From contig JAHEHF010000022.1 of assembly GCA_024644745.1 (NCBI GenBank), positions 1 to 39,749 on the forward strand: 39,749 nt of DNA, read 5' to 3'. This document shows, one piece after another, positions 32,030 to 39,749 of this stretch; position 1 is the stretch's first letter; each line of letters opens with the position of its first letter. This DNA comes from Flavobacteriaceae bacterium. GTDB taxonomy: Bacteria > Bacteroidota > Bacteroidia > Flavobacteriales > Flavobacteriaceae. The notes under the pieces were generated by a model, which saw only the letters and a list, made by a program, of their open reading frames with translations, was not told the origin of the DNA and did no database searches. The position numbers were made by a program, and so were the translations under genes.

Positions 32030-33703
32030 TTAGAAAATCTGCTCGAGTATTTTATGAGTGATGACATAAGTAGGTCTCACCCCTGTGGTTCCAAGCCCTC
32101 CTGAAGCAAGCGTGCTTCCCGTCTCCAAAGGATTATCTGAGGCGTAATAGGCATACCTCACCTTTATGTCTTCCCTGATATTCCCCCTGATTTTTGAGGC
32201 CGACTGTATGGCCTTCTGATAATGCGCTCCTTCCATTTCCAGACCGATCACTTTCCAGGTCGAATTATAGAAAAACTCGAGAAGGTCCCGGTTCTGAAGT
32301 GAGGTGCCCAGAACAGTGATCATTGAGCCTTCAAATACCTGCAGACCATTATCTTTCAGATCTTCAGGCTTCAACTCATTGTCGAAGGGATAATTATCGG
32401 CCGTTCCCTCAAAAATATGAGACGTAGGGATCATGATGTCTCCTTTTCCTCCTGACAAAATACCTGCCTTTCCCATAATGGAAACAGATTCAACGTCTAA
32501 ATGCTGCTTTTCTCCCGATTCTAGCTCATATGGCTTGAGCAGCTCATCGAGTGTTTCATAAGCCTGTTCTCCAAAGGCATAATCCATCACAATAATAACG
32601 GGCCTCTCTTTACCTGAATTTTTGATCGAGTAATTTGTATTTTCCAGGTCAATCTTTTCTGTGTCAATAATCTGAACATCAATATTGGCTCCAGTGGTAT
32701 CCTTGATAAAGGTCAGCCCCTTTTTAGCTGCCCCTTTTTTAATGATTCGCCTGAGCTCACCATTATTTGCCTTCCCAATCAGTTCAAAAAGTGCTATTCC
32801 TTCATTTTTCCCGGCTTCTTTAGGTAAAAACATTGGACCGTAAATAGAATTCATCACACTGTGCATATTGGCACTGATGATATGGATCGGACGTTTGAGT
32901 AAATTTCTTTTGAACAAGGCATCTTTGATGTTCATGGCCCAAATCTCACCGTAGATATGATGCCCGATTCTTTCTCTTAAAATTGGACTGAAGGTGATTT
33001 CATGCTTTTTGTCTTCAACCAGCTCGTTTATGGCCAGTTTTCCCATCCAGTAGATGACATGGAAAAAGCGGTTGGGCTGTCTGGCTGTCGCAAAATCCCT
33101 ATCGGCTTTTTGAATCTCTTCAAAACTTCTGCCTAAAAAAGTTGATAAATGTGCAATGAGCACCTCTCTCTCGTTTTTGTCTATTTTTTTGTTCATGACA
33201 ACGACATCCTTGAGACGCTTCCATTCCCTGATGGTCTTGCCTTCGTCATTAATCAATACTTTTTTGGCAATTTTATTGGCTTCAATAAACATGAATGTCA
33301 AATGGGTGAGAATGTCATAAATATCAGACCTTCCCCTTGTGATTTCAATATTCATCTGGTCCTTGTCAATCCTGTAACAATTCCTCCTGCGCTTTGCAGG
33401 AATGATATTTGTAAAATGTGAGCCCTCAAGTCCTTCATCTGCGGTCAGGTTGATGTAACGACATTCTGCTATCCCTTCGGGCAACCTGTCAATGATATAC
33501 AATAATCCGTCCAGTTCTGTCAACTCTTCACCTATTGAACCGTAAATCTCGGGACGCAGAATCAATAGTTCATTGATCAGGGCCTGCCCTGATATGCCCA
33601 TGGGCTTGTAAAAGCCCCGGATGAACAAATGCCTCATGGTAATATAAATCCTTTCTATGGCATTAGTAGAAACCTGAGCCCTGGTTCTAATAGTTGTTTT
33701 CAT
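32030..33703 (-). CDS. DUF6909-like protein with C-terminal nucleoside-phosphorylase-type domain
   Basis: A 557-residue cytoplasmic protein without signal or membrane segments. I associate it with the flavobacterial DUF6909 proteins of unknown function. The N-terminal ~325 residues are not recognised. The C-terminal part (about 365-557) carries the landmarks of the purine nucleoside phosphorylase/MTAN fold in order: GKAG (411-414) with GDIMIP shortly after, T-V-L-G-T near 463, LEMEGA (488-493) and YASDNP (Asp523). The Glu and Asp correspond to the ribose-binding and catalytic acid positions of MTAN. A nucleoside or nucleotide substrate is inferred. Its start overlaps the S41 protease stop (ATGA), so the two are co-translated. 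Confidence 0.75.
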   Translation of the reverse strand: MKTTIRTRAQVSTNAIERIYITMRHLFIRGFYKPMGISGQALINELLILRPEIYGSIGEELTELDGLLYIIDRLPEGIAECRYINLTADEGLEGSHFTNIIPAKRRRNCYRIDKDQMNIEITRGRSDIYDILTHLTFMFIEANKIAKKVLINDEGKTIREWKRLKDVVVMNKKIDKNEREVLIAHLSTFLGRSFEEIQKADRDFATARQPNRFFHVIYWMGKLAINELVEDKKHEITFSPILRERIGHHIYGEIWAMNIKDALFKRNLLKRPIHIISANMHSVMNSIYGPMFLPKEAGKNEGIALFELIGKANNGELRRIIKKGAAKKGLTFIKDTTGANIDVQIIDTEKIDLENTNYSIKNSGKERPVIIVMDYAFGEQAYETLDELLKPYELESGEKQHLDVESVSIMGKAGILSGGKGDIMIPTSHIFEGTADNYPFDNELKPEDLKDNGLQVFEGSMITVLGTSLQNRDLLEFFYNSTWKVIGLEMEGAHYQKAIQSASKIRGNIREDIKVRYAYYASDNPLETGSTLASGGLGTTGVRPTYVITHKILEQIF

Positions 33704-35334
33704 TTCTTTAAGATGCTGCGATACTGGTTTTCATTTTCAAGCACAGAAATGGCCTCTTTGATAAATTCACTGAACACGATATCGTTTTGGTATTCTCCTT
33801 TTTTATAATAATAGCGGTTGATGATCTCATCGCTCAAAAGTGACTTGATCGCTTCCTTATTCTTATTCAGCTCTTCAATTTTTTGAGCTTCCAGTTGTTT
33901 CTTCAATTCCTGATAAGAGGTCTCAATTCCCGTTGAAAGGTTTTCCTCTTGGGAAAGTTCAAAAGCCGTTTCGAATTTCTTTTCTGCGTTGGTTTTGAAA
34001 TTATTTTCACCCTTGTTCAAAAAGGAAAGAAAATCCTTGTACTGAGATTCTTCGAGCACAAAGGCTTCGGGTCCTGCAATACTCGGATGATCATGATAGT
34101 AAGTTGAAGCAAAATTGAATATCGCGTCAGACTTCAACAGTGCCTCAGTGGATTGGGTTACTTTTGGCCTTTCTATAATGATATCCGGAGCTATTCCGCC
34201 TCCATCATAGACTGTTCTGCCATTTTTGGTCTTGAAGGCATTTCGGTTTTCTGTGTCAAATTTAGGAATGCTGTCTCCGTCTCTGTGCGTATAATCCAGT
34301 TCCTGAATGTTCCTCCCGCTCGGTGTAAAGTATTTTGAAATGGTCAGTTTCAACTTGGTGCCGTAAGTAAGGTTTCTATAGCGCTGGACCAAGCCCTTTC
34401 CGAAGGACCTTTCTCCAAGGATCACTGCCCGATCCAGATCCTGAAGAGATCCGGCGACAATCTCAGAGGCAGAAGCCGATCTGCCGTTGATCAGCACCAC
34501 TATTGGGATCTCAAGATCAATGGGTTCATATTTTGTCTTGTACACCTCGCTCCATTTCTTTAACTTGGCTTTGGTGCTCACCACAACCTCATTCTTAGGA
34601 ACAAAAAAGTTAGTGATATTGATCGCTTCGTTTAATAAACCGCCAGGATTGCCTCTAAGATCGAGGATGAGCTTGTTCATTCCCTTTTCTTTGAGATCCA
34701 CAAAAGCGGACTTCACCGAAGAAGATGCTTTGTTGTTGAATCTGTCAAAAGCAATATAGCCGATCTCAGGGGTCACCATTTGATAATGCGGAACCGGATC
34801 AACAATAATCTTTTCTCTTTTCACAGTGAAATTAAGGGTTTTATCCTGCCTTTTCACAACCAGTTTTACCGAACTCCCAGGTACACCTTTTAAAAGGGTG
34901 GTGATCTGGTTGCCGTTAAAATCAGCAACAAGCACATCATCAATTTTGATGATCTGGTCACCCACTTTGATTCCTTCCTTTTCGGCTGAATACCCTTCAT
35001 AAATCTCGGCAATGACGAGCTTCTGATCATAATAACGGGATTCTGCGCCAATGCCACTGTATTCTCCTGAAGAATTGATCTTTACCTCTTCTACACCCTG
35101 TTCATCGTAATATCGCGTATATGGATCAAGATCATTGAGCATTTCATTGATCGCCTTTTCTGTCAATGCAGCGGGGTTGATCTCATCGATATAATACAAG
35201 TTGAGCTCTTTGAACAAGGTTGTATAAATTTCAACCTGTTTGGCTACTTCAAAGAAATCAGACTTAAAGGCAACGAAGAAAGTACTTACGATAACCAGGG
35301 TCCCGATCATTAATCCTTTTTTAATTCTTTTCAT
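33700..35334 (-). CDS. S41 carboxy-terminal processing protease
   Basis: A 544-residue periplasmic protease of the CtpA/Prc type. An N-terminal signal anchor (about residues 7-23) is followed by the N-terminal helical region, a PDZ domain (about 85-165) and the S41 catalytic domain. The dyad is Ser288 in SASASE and Lys313 in SFGKGLVQ, with the same 25-residue spacing as in E. coli Prc. A C-terminal helical extension (about 400-544) is Lys/Glu rich. It overlaps rnpA by 14 bases upstream and the DUF6909 gene by 4 bases downstream, so the three form one minus-strand unit. Confidence 0.92.
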   Translation of the reverse strand: MKRIKKGLMIGTLVIVSTFFVAFKSDFFEVAKQVEIYTTLFKELNLYYIDEINPAALTEKAINEMLNDLDPYTRYYDEQGVEEVKINSSGEYSGIGAESRYYDQKLVIAEIYEGYSAEKEGIKVGDQIIKIDDVLVADFNGNQITTLLKGVPGSSVKLVVKRQDKTLNFTVKREKIIVDPVPHYQMVTPEIGYIAFDRFNNKASSSVKSAFVDLKEKGMNKLILDLRGNPGGLLNEAINITNFFVPKNEVVVSTKAKLKKWSEVYKTKYEPIDLEIPIVVLINGRSASASEIVAGSLQDLDRAVILGERSFGKGLVQRYRNLTYGTKLKLTISKYFTPSGRNIQELDYTHRDGDSIPKFDTENRNAFKTKNGRTVYDGGGIAPDIIIERPKVTQSTEALLKSDAIFNFASTYYHDHPSIAGPEAFVLEESQYKDFLSFLNKGENNFKTNAEKKFETAFELSQEENLSTGIETSYQELKKQLEAQKIEELNKNKEAIKSLLSDEIINRYYYKKGEYQNDIVFSEFIKEAISVLENENQYRSILKK

Positions 35335-35716
35335 CTTTCCTGTTTTTTTGTTTGAGAAGAAACCTTTCTAACAAGATCACCATCTTTTCTTCCATAAGTT
35401 GATAAGAAACTTCATTTTTTCCTTGATATATAAACATAAATATATGTTTTTTAGTATCCTCTGAATTGTAAATCAAGAATTTATTTTTTCTGTAAGATTC
35501 CCGCATCAATCTTTTGATGCGGTTCCTCTGTACTGCTTTTTTTAAGTTTCTTTTTGATACCGAAACTCCGGCCTGGATCTTGTAAGTTGAATCATGATCT
35601 GTCTCAAGATAGATCATCTTCAAAGGAAAAACCGAAATTGACTTGCCCCTGGCAAACAATTCAGCAATCAAATTTTTCTTTTTCAGCTTTTCTTCCTTTC
35701 TAAAAGTGTTCCGCAT
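35321..35716 (-). CDS. rnpA: Ribonuclease P protein component
   Basis: The protein subunit of RNase P, which matures tRNA 5' ends. The ATG at 35716 (131 residues, MRNTFRKEEKLK) is preferred to one three codons upstream, because the latter would overlap a -7 element. The family signature is GVSVSKRNLKKAVQRNRIKRLMRES, given here by its ends at about residues 61 and 85; the basic RNR core is intact. rpmH, its usual neighbour, is absent. The 3' end overlaps the S41 protease gene by 14 bases. Confidence 0.94.
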   Translation of the reverse strand: MRNTFRKEEKLKKKNLIAELFARGKSISVFPLKMIYLETDHDSTYKIQAGVSVSKRNLKKAVQRNRIKRLMRESYRKNKFLIYNSEDTKKHIFMFIYQGKNEVSYQLMEEKMVILLERFLLKQKNRKDEKN

Positions 35717-35722
35717 TACGGG

Positions 35723-35730
35723 CAAAGTTA
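35723..35730 (-). promoter_or_regulatory. -7 element almost abutting rnpA
   Basis: On the minus strand TAACTTTG ends only six bases before the rnpA ATG, which would give an almost leaderless transcript. A second candidate upstream is TTG (35782-35784), 23 bases, then TACTTTTA (35751-35758), which would give a normal leader of about 27 nt. Confidence 0.4.
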
Positions 35731-35766
35731 ATCATTTAAAATTATGAATTTAAAAGTATCCGTCAC

Positions 35767-35798
35767 TTGTTTTTATCGAACCAATAATTGTAAATTTG
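35767..35798 (+). promoter_or_regulatory. Complete -33/-7 promoter of the acyl-CoA dehydrogenase gene
   Basis: A -33 TTG (35767-35769) followed after 21 bases by TAAATTTG (35791-35798) fits TTG-N17-23-TAnnTTTG. The ATG at 35825 lies about 20 bases after the predicted start of transcription. Confidence 0.7.
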
Positions 35799-35824
35799 CT
35801 TTATTAACATTCTAACAAAAAGAC

Positions 35825-37003
35825 ATGGCTCCAGATCAATTTCAAGCTCCAGACTATTTCCTTCTCGACGACCTTTTAAACGAAGAGCACAAGCTCGTTC
35901 GGGATGCGTCAAGAGAATGGGTAAAAAGAGAGGTTTCTCCAATTATCGAAGATGCGGCCCAGGCTGCAAAATTCCCTGAGCATTTGCTTGCTGGCTTAGC
36001 AGAAATTGGTGCTTTTGGTCCTTATATTCCTGAAGAGTATGGCGGGGCAGGTTTGGACCAGATCTCCTATGGGCTGATCATGCAGGAGATTGAAAGGGGT
36101 GACTCGGGAATTAGGTCAACTGCTTCTGTGCAGTCTTCCCTGGTCATGTATCCGATTTGGAAATACGGGAATGAGGATCAGAAACAAAAATACCTTCCAA
36201 AACTGGCCTCCGGCGAATTGATCGGATGCTTCGGCCTGACAGAACCCAATCACGGATCCAACCCGGGAGGCATGGAAACAAAGTTCAGGGATGCCGGTGA
36301 CCATTATGTTCTGAATGGAGCCAAATTATGGATCTCAAACTCTCCCTTCGCTGATATTGCCATTGTTTGGGCAAAAAATGAAGAAGGCAGGATCCATGGT
36401 TTGATCGTTGAAAGGGGAATGGAGGGATTTTCCACGCCTGAAACACATCATAAATGGTCTTTGAGAGCATCGGCAACCGGAGAGCTTATTTTTGACAATG
36501 TCAAGGTCCCTAAAGAAAATCTTTTACCCAACAAAAGCGGGCTGGGGGCACCACTGGGCTGTTTGGATTCTGCGAGGTATGGCATTGCATGGGGTGTCAT
36601 CGGTGCCGCTATGGATTGTTATGATACTGCCCTTCGTTATGCCAAAGAAAGGTCTCAGTTTGGCAAACCTATAGCCGGTTTTCAACTTCAGCAAAAAAAA
36701 CTTGCCGAAATGATCACTGAAATTACAAAGGCGCAGCTGTTGACCTGGAGGTTAGGGGTCCTTCGCAATGAGAACAAAGCCACCTCCGCACAGATCTCAA
36801 TGGCAAAGAGAAACAATGTGGAAATGGCCCTTAACATTGCCAGAGAAGCAAGGCAGGTACTGGGTGCCATGGGGATCACAGGTGATTATTCAATCATGAG
36901 ACACATGATGAATCTCGAATCTGTAATCACCTATGAAGGAACACATGACATACATTTGCTGATCACAGGGATGGATATCACAGGGATTCCTGCTTTTAAA
37001 TAA
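35825..37003 (+). CDS. gcdH: Glutaryl-CoA dehydrogenase (acyl-CoA dehydrogenase family)
   Basis: A 392-residue flavoenzyme that oxidises and decarboxylates glutaryl-CoA to crotonyl-CoA in lysine and tryptophan breakdown. The block SVQSSLVMYPIWKYG...KYLPKLASGELIGCFGLTEPN closely resembles known glutaryl-CoA dehydrogenases. The catalytic base is Glu371 in ITYEGTHDIH, at the typical position near the C-terminus. FAD-binding segments LTEPNHGSNPGG, WISNSPFAD and RSQFGKPIAGFQ are present. The gene is monocistronic with a complete promoter. Electrons presumably pass to electron-transfer flavoprotein, whose genes are not in this window. Confidence 0.9.
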   Translation: MAPDQFQAPDYFLLDDLLNEEHKLVRDASREWVKREVSPIIEDAAQAAKFPEHLLAGLAEIGAFGPYIPEEYGGAGLDQISYGLIMQEIERGDSGIRSTASVQSSLVMYPIWKYGNEDQKQKYLPKLASGELIGCFGLTEPNHGSNPGGMETKFRDAGDHYVLNGAKLWISNSPFADIAIVWAKNEEGRIHGLIVERGMEGFSTPETHHKWSLRASATGELIFDNVKVPKENLLPNKSGLGAPLGCLDSARYGIAWGVIGAAMDCYDTALRYAKERSQFGKPIAGFQLQQKKLAEMITEITKAQLLTWRLGVLRNENKATSAQISMAKRNNVEMALNIAREARQVLGAMGITGDYSIMRHMMNLESVITYEGTHDIHLLITGMDITGIPAFK

Positions 37004-37156
37004 TACCGAAGGTCCTTGCATTTAAATCAGTTTTTAAAAAACATAAACAGTAAAAATTTTCTTTTGCCCTCTGCGCTGGTAAGGACTTCCTTCCATTAAC
37101 TTTTGTAACCTTCTGCCCTGCGATACGTCCTATCATAAATAAAAAATATTTGAGAT

Positions 37157-38668
37157 ATGAAATATTCCCTGCCAGGTCGATTTATGAAGATTTTGATCCT
37201 TTTTTTAACACTTGGAGCTGCTCTTCCCTCTACAATTTATGGAAAGCAGGAAAAACCCGGTATGCACTACAGCATCGAGATCACATCAGATGAATATAAA
37301 AAAGCCAGGGTTGAATTCTCATTTTCTGTTCAGGACAGTCTTTTGCATATGAGTTCCATCGGCGCGAATCAGATCCCGAAAAGATGGGCTGCTTTTGTTC
37401 ATGACTTAAAAGCGGTAACTGAAGATGGAAACCCTTTAAAAATTGAAGACCTGGAGGGTGCTCAATGGAAAATTCATGCCCCGAAAGGAACTCAGGTGAT
37501 ACTCTCTTATACAATTCACCTGGATCACGAAAATTACTCCTGGAGCGGAGGAGTAGATGGAGCGGCCTATGCCAGGGAATGGGGTGTGTTTTACACAGGA
37601 CGGAGTCTGTTTATCATGAACGGGGAAAAAAATATAAATCTTGAAGCGACTTTCAAAATCCCAGAAACCTGGAAAATATCAACTCCTTGGGATCAGATTG
37701 AAAAAGGGGTAAACAGCTATTCAATTGCGACGCAAGCCCATCTTGAAGACTCCATGATTTTTGCAGGGAAGCATGAGGAAAAAATTATCAAGCGAGATCA
37801 ATTCGAACTGATATTTGTATTGGGTGGATCAGAAATAATAGCACAAAAGGAATCCTTTGGTCAATTGGCAACAGGAATAATGGACTACTATATTGAACTT
37901 ATGGGGGGCATTCCGAATCCGGCCCCTGATAATGCATTCAATAAATCAATTGTGATCATCAATTCTTACTCGGGCACGGATGGAGAAGTGATTGGCAATA
38001 ATATCAGCATCCTGCTGGAAGCTGGTGGGGATCAATTATCACAGATGGTTGGCATGTTTATTTTCGCCCATGAGTTTTTCCATTTGTGGAACGGGAAATC
38101 ATTTGCTCCGGTCAACAATGATTGCGAATGGTTCAAAGAAGGCTTCAGTAATTATTATACCCTGAAATCCTTGTTCCACGTTGGTTATTTGAACCGGGAA
38201 TCCTATTTACAGACATTAAATAACCTGTTCTATAAAAAATATGATGAAGACGACGGGGTCGGAAGATTGTCAATGACCGATGGAGATCAAAAGCACGAGC
38301 ATTGGGGCTTGATTTACTCGGGTGGATTGTTCGCAGCAATCGCTCAGGACATGATCATTAGAACTGCCACCAAAAATGAAAAAAGCCTGGATGACCTGAT
38401 GAGGGGCTTGTACCAAAAATACGGGGGTACTGATCAGGGCTATAGCCTGGAAGAAATTCAGTCTTCCTTGTCACAGATGAGTGGCTTGGACCAGTCTGCT
38501 TTTTTTGAATCATACATTCAAGGCGTTCAAAGAATTCCTCTTGAAGACTATCTGAATATGGCCGGCTTCAACGCCTCTGAAGAAAATGGAAACATCAATA
38601 TCTCCTTAAAAAAGGAATCTGATTTGAACAGCTCGGAAATCACAAATGGCCTGTTTGGCATAAATTAG
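37157..38668 (+). CDS. Secreted M61-like metallopeptidase without PDZ domain
   Basis: A 503-residue exported gluzincin. A signal peptide spans about residues 10-33, and either ATG 37157 or ATG 37184 may be the start. An N-terminal beta-rich domain (about 40-215) is followed by the catalytic domain with HEFFHLWNGKSF (His305, Glu306, His309). The third zinc ligand is Glu328 in WFKEGFSNYY. The W-N after HExxH and the EGFSNYY block resemble M61 (glycyl aminopeptidase) more than M1. M61 enzymes normally end in a PDZ domain; this protein stops after the helical region (about 500), so that domain is missing. The substrate is unknown. The 153-base gap before it holds no gene and no clear promoter. 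Confidence 0.8.
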   Translation: MKYSLPGRFMKILILFLTLGAALPSTIYGKQEKPGMHYSIEITSDEYKKARVEFSFSVQDSLLHMSSIGANQIPKRWAAFVHDLKAVTEDGNPLKIEDLEGAQWKIHAPKGTQVILSYTIHLDHENYSWSGGVDGAAYAREWGVFYTGRSLFIMNGEKNINLEATFKIPETWKISTPWDQIEKGVNSYSIATQAHLEDSMIFAGKHEEKIIKRDQFELIFVLGGSEIIAQKESFGQLATGIMDYYIELMGGIPNPAPDNAFNKSIVIINSYSGTDGEVIGNNISILLEAGGDQLSQMVGMFIFAHEFFHLWNGKSFAPVNNDCEWFKEGFSNYYTLKSLFHVGYLNRESYLQTLNNLFYKKYDEDDGVGRLSMTDGDQKHEHWGLIYSGGLFAAIAQDMIIRTATKNEKSLDDLMRGLYQKYGGTDQGYSLEEIQSSLSQMSGLDQSAFFESYIQGVQRIPLEDYLNMAGFNASEENGNINISLKKESDLNSSEITNGLFGIN

Positions 38669-38727
38669 TTGTGCTGACTTGATTTGTGATGCCTCAAGCC
38701 TTATTTTAGCAAGACATTTTAAATAAA

Positions 38728-39749
38728 ATGCCTTTAAAAAAGATCCAAAAGAAATCTCTGGCCGATGCATTCCTTGAAAAAAGGTTGGGTCAATCTGGGC
38801 TTTTATTGAAAAATTCCTTTATCAAATCGGCCACCTTTGAAGGTATGTATGATCAGGGAATTCCCAATCAGGATCTTATTGACCATCACAGTGCCTTAGC
38901 TGAGGGCCATGCCGCCTTGACAACCGTGTCATATGGGGCTGTTTCCCAAGAAGCAAGAACTTTCTCCGATCAAATGTATATCCATTCCGGGAGCCTGAAG
39001 CCCCTTAAAGAATTGGCCCGAAAGGTTCATGAGGCCGGGGGTAAGGTCTCGATGCAATTAACCCATTGCGGGTATTTTTCAAAAAACAAATCTGCGAAGC
39101 AGCTTCTGGCACCGAGCCGTCTGTTCAATGCTTATGGAGCCTTATCGGGCCTGATGTTCTCCAGGGAAATGAATCATTATGACATGGAACAGGTTGCTAA
39201 TGATTTTGCTCTGGCCGCGGTTTCATTGAAGTCCGTCGGTTTTGATGCCGTAGAAATCCACATGGGACATGGATACTTATTGAGCCAGTTTTTGAATCCG
39301 ATGACCAACAGAAGAAAGGACATGTATGGAGGAACAATTCAAAATCGCAGTCGGTTTCCGTTGGAGGTATTGAAGAAAGTTGTTGCTTCTGTGGGTCCTG
39401 ATTTTCCGATCCTGGTGAAACTTAATTTAAGTGACGGAATCAAAGGAGGGTTTTGCATTGAAGATTGCATCTATGTCTCAAAATTGCTTGAAAAGAATGG
39501 CTGCTCGGCCATAATACTCAGTGGTGGCTTTACCAGTAAAACCCCTTTTTATATGATGCGGGGCAAGATTCCATTGAAGGGAATGATTAAAAACGCAAAT
39601 TCCCTGGCAGATAAAATTACCCTCGGTCTTTTTGGCCCCCTGATCATTAAAAAATATGACTATGCCTCGCATTTCTTTCTTAGGCAGGCGAAACAGGTAA
39701 GGCGGGCAGTCGACATGGATCTGGTTTATCTTGGTGGTGCTGATTCCAA
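38728..39749 (+). CDS. Old yellow enzyme family NADH:flavin oxidoreductase (truncated by window end)
   Basis: The reading frame from ATG 38728 stays open to the last base (340 codons), so only the 3' end is missing. FMN-dependent old yellow enzymes reduce activated C=C bonds. Family landmarks are KNSFIKSATFEGM near the N-terminus, MQLTHCGYFS, and VEIHMGHGYLLSQFLNP followed by TNRRKDMYGG and NRSRFPLEV. These include the His pair that binds substrate. It starts 59 bases after the M61-like gene on the same strand. A weak -7-like TATTTTAG lies in that gap. The substrate is unknown. Confidence 0.88.
   Translation, partial: MPLKKIQKKSLADAFLEKRLGQSGLLLKNSFIKSATFEGMYDQGIPNQDLIDHHSALAEGHAALTTVSYGAVSQEARTFSDQMYIHSGSLKPLKELARKVHEAGGKVSMQLTHCGYFSKNKSAKQLLAPSRLFNAYGALSGLMFSREMNHYDMEQVANDFALAAVSLKSVGFDAVEIHMGHGYLLSQFLNPMTNRRKDMYGGTIQNRSRFPLEVLKKVVASVGPDFPILVKLNLSDGIKGGFCIEDCIYVSKLLEKNGCSAIILSGGFTSKTPFYMMRGKIPLKGMIKNANSLADKITLGLFGPLIIKKYDYASHFFLRQAKQVRRAVDMDLVYLGGADS

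Noticed and set aside
1-39749. Mobile elements, prophage, CRISPR arrays, tRNA and rRNA genes.
   Set aside because: I read all intergenic regions and saw no tandem repeat-spacer structure, no transposase or integrase, no terminal inverted repeats and no tRNA-like cloverleaf. Every gap is under 300 bases.

Overview
The window looks like a chromosomal segment of a flavobacterium (Bacteroidota, probably Flavobacteriaceae or a close relative). The base composition is AT-rich. There are no obvious Shine-Dalgarno sequences, and many genes are preceded by the Bacteroidetes -7 element TAnnTTTG, in a few cases with a -33 TTG. Family content agrees: a class II HMG-CoA reductase, a THC0290_0291-type outer-membrane protein, a TonB receptor with a carboxypeptidase-like N-terminal domain, a surface lipoprotein with a Bacteroidetes export signal, and the tdk-alr-mscL gene order. 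I see 35 protein-coding genes, the last one cut by the window end. I see no tRNA, rRNA, CRISPR array, insertion sequence or phage gene, and no gene-free stretch longer than 300 bases.

Layout. 1-3.7 kb: an outer-membrane beta-barrel protein, then dinB-metB (minus), an ArsC/Spx-like protein, and an acidic lineage-specific protein. 3.8-6.1 kb: tdk-alr-mscL (plus), closed by a strong terminator. 6.1-10.7 kb: a minus-strand housekeeping run, yicC-gmk-nadD followed by an M23 peptidase and a GH3-family protein. 10.7-13.8 kb: a DMT permease, superoxide dismutase and HMG-CoA reductase, all minus. 14.0-20.1 kb (plus): a secreted dipeptidyl peptidase IV, two tandem POT peptide transporters and a thioredoxin-like protein, which together form a dipeptide release-and-import cluster. 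20.2-22.8 kb: a Uup-like ABC-F ATPase, with a 3'-5' exonuclease facing it. 22.8-29.5 kb: a TonB receptor and surface lipoprotein (minus), divergent from a PhoB/PhoP-like response regulator and histidine kinase (plus), then a small secreted YwqK-like protein. 29.5-35.7 kb (minus): rnpA, an S41 protease and a nucleoside-phosphorylase-like DUF6909 protein, then purD and a glycosyltransferase. 35.8-39.7 kb (plus): glutaryl-CoA dehydrogenase, an M61-like metallopeptidase and a truncated old yellow enzyme.

The most interesting region is 25.6-29.6 kb. The divergent control region (27.17-27.26 kb) and the promoter of the YwqK-like gene (29.11-29.15 kb) both carry direct repeats of TGTTAA-like units at an 11-bp period. 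That is the architecture of PhoB/PhoP (OmpR-family) binding sites, and TGTTAA is the reverse complement of the Bacillus PhoP box TTAACA. Two of the arrays overlap the -33 regions of plausible promoters. I infer a self-contained regulon in which the two-component pair controls a TonB receptor, a beta-helix surface lipoprotein and a small secreted protein, plausibly for phosphate or phosphorylated-compound scavenging. The ligand is not shown by the sequence. Other points of note are the DUF6909 protein, whose C-terminal half keeps nucleoside-phosphorylase motifs, and a terminator hairpin that covers the start codon of the exonuclease gene.
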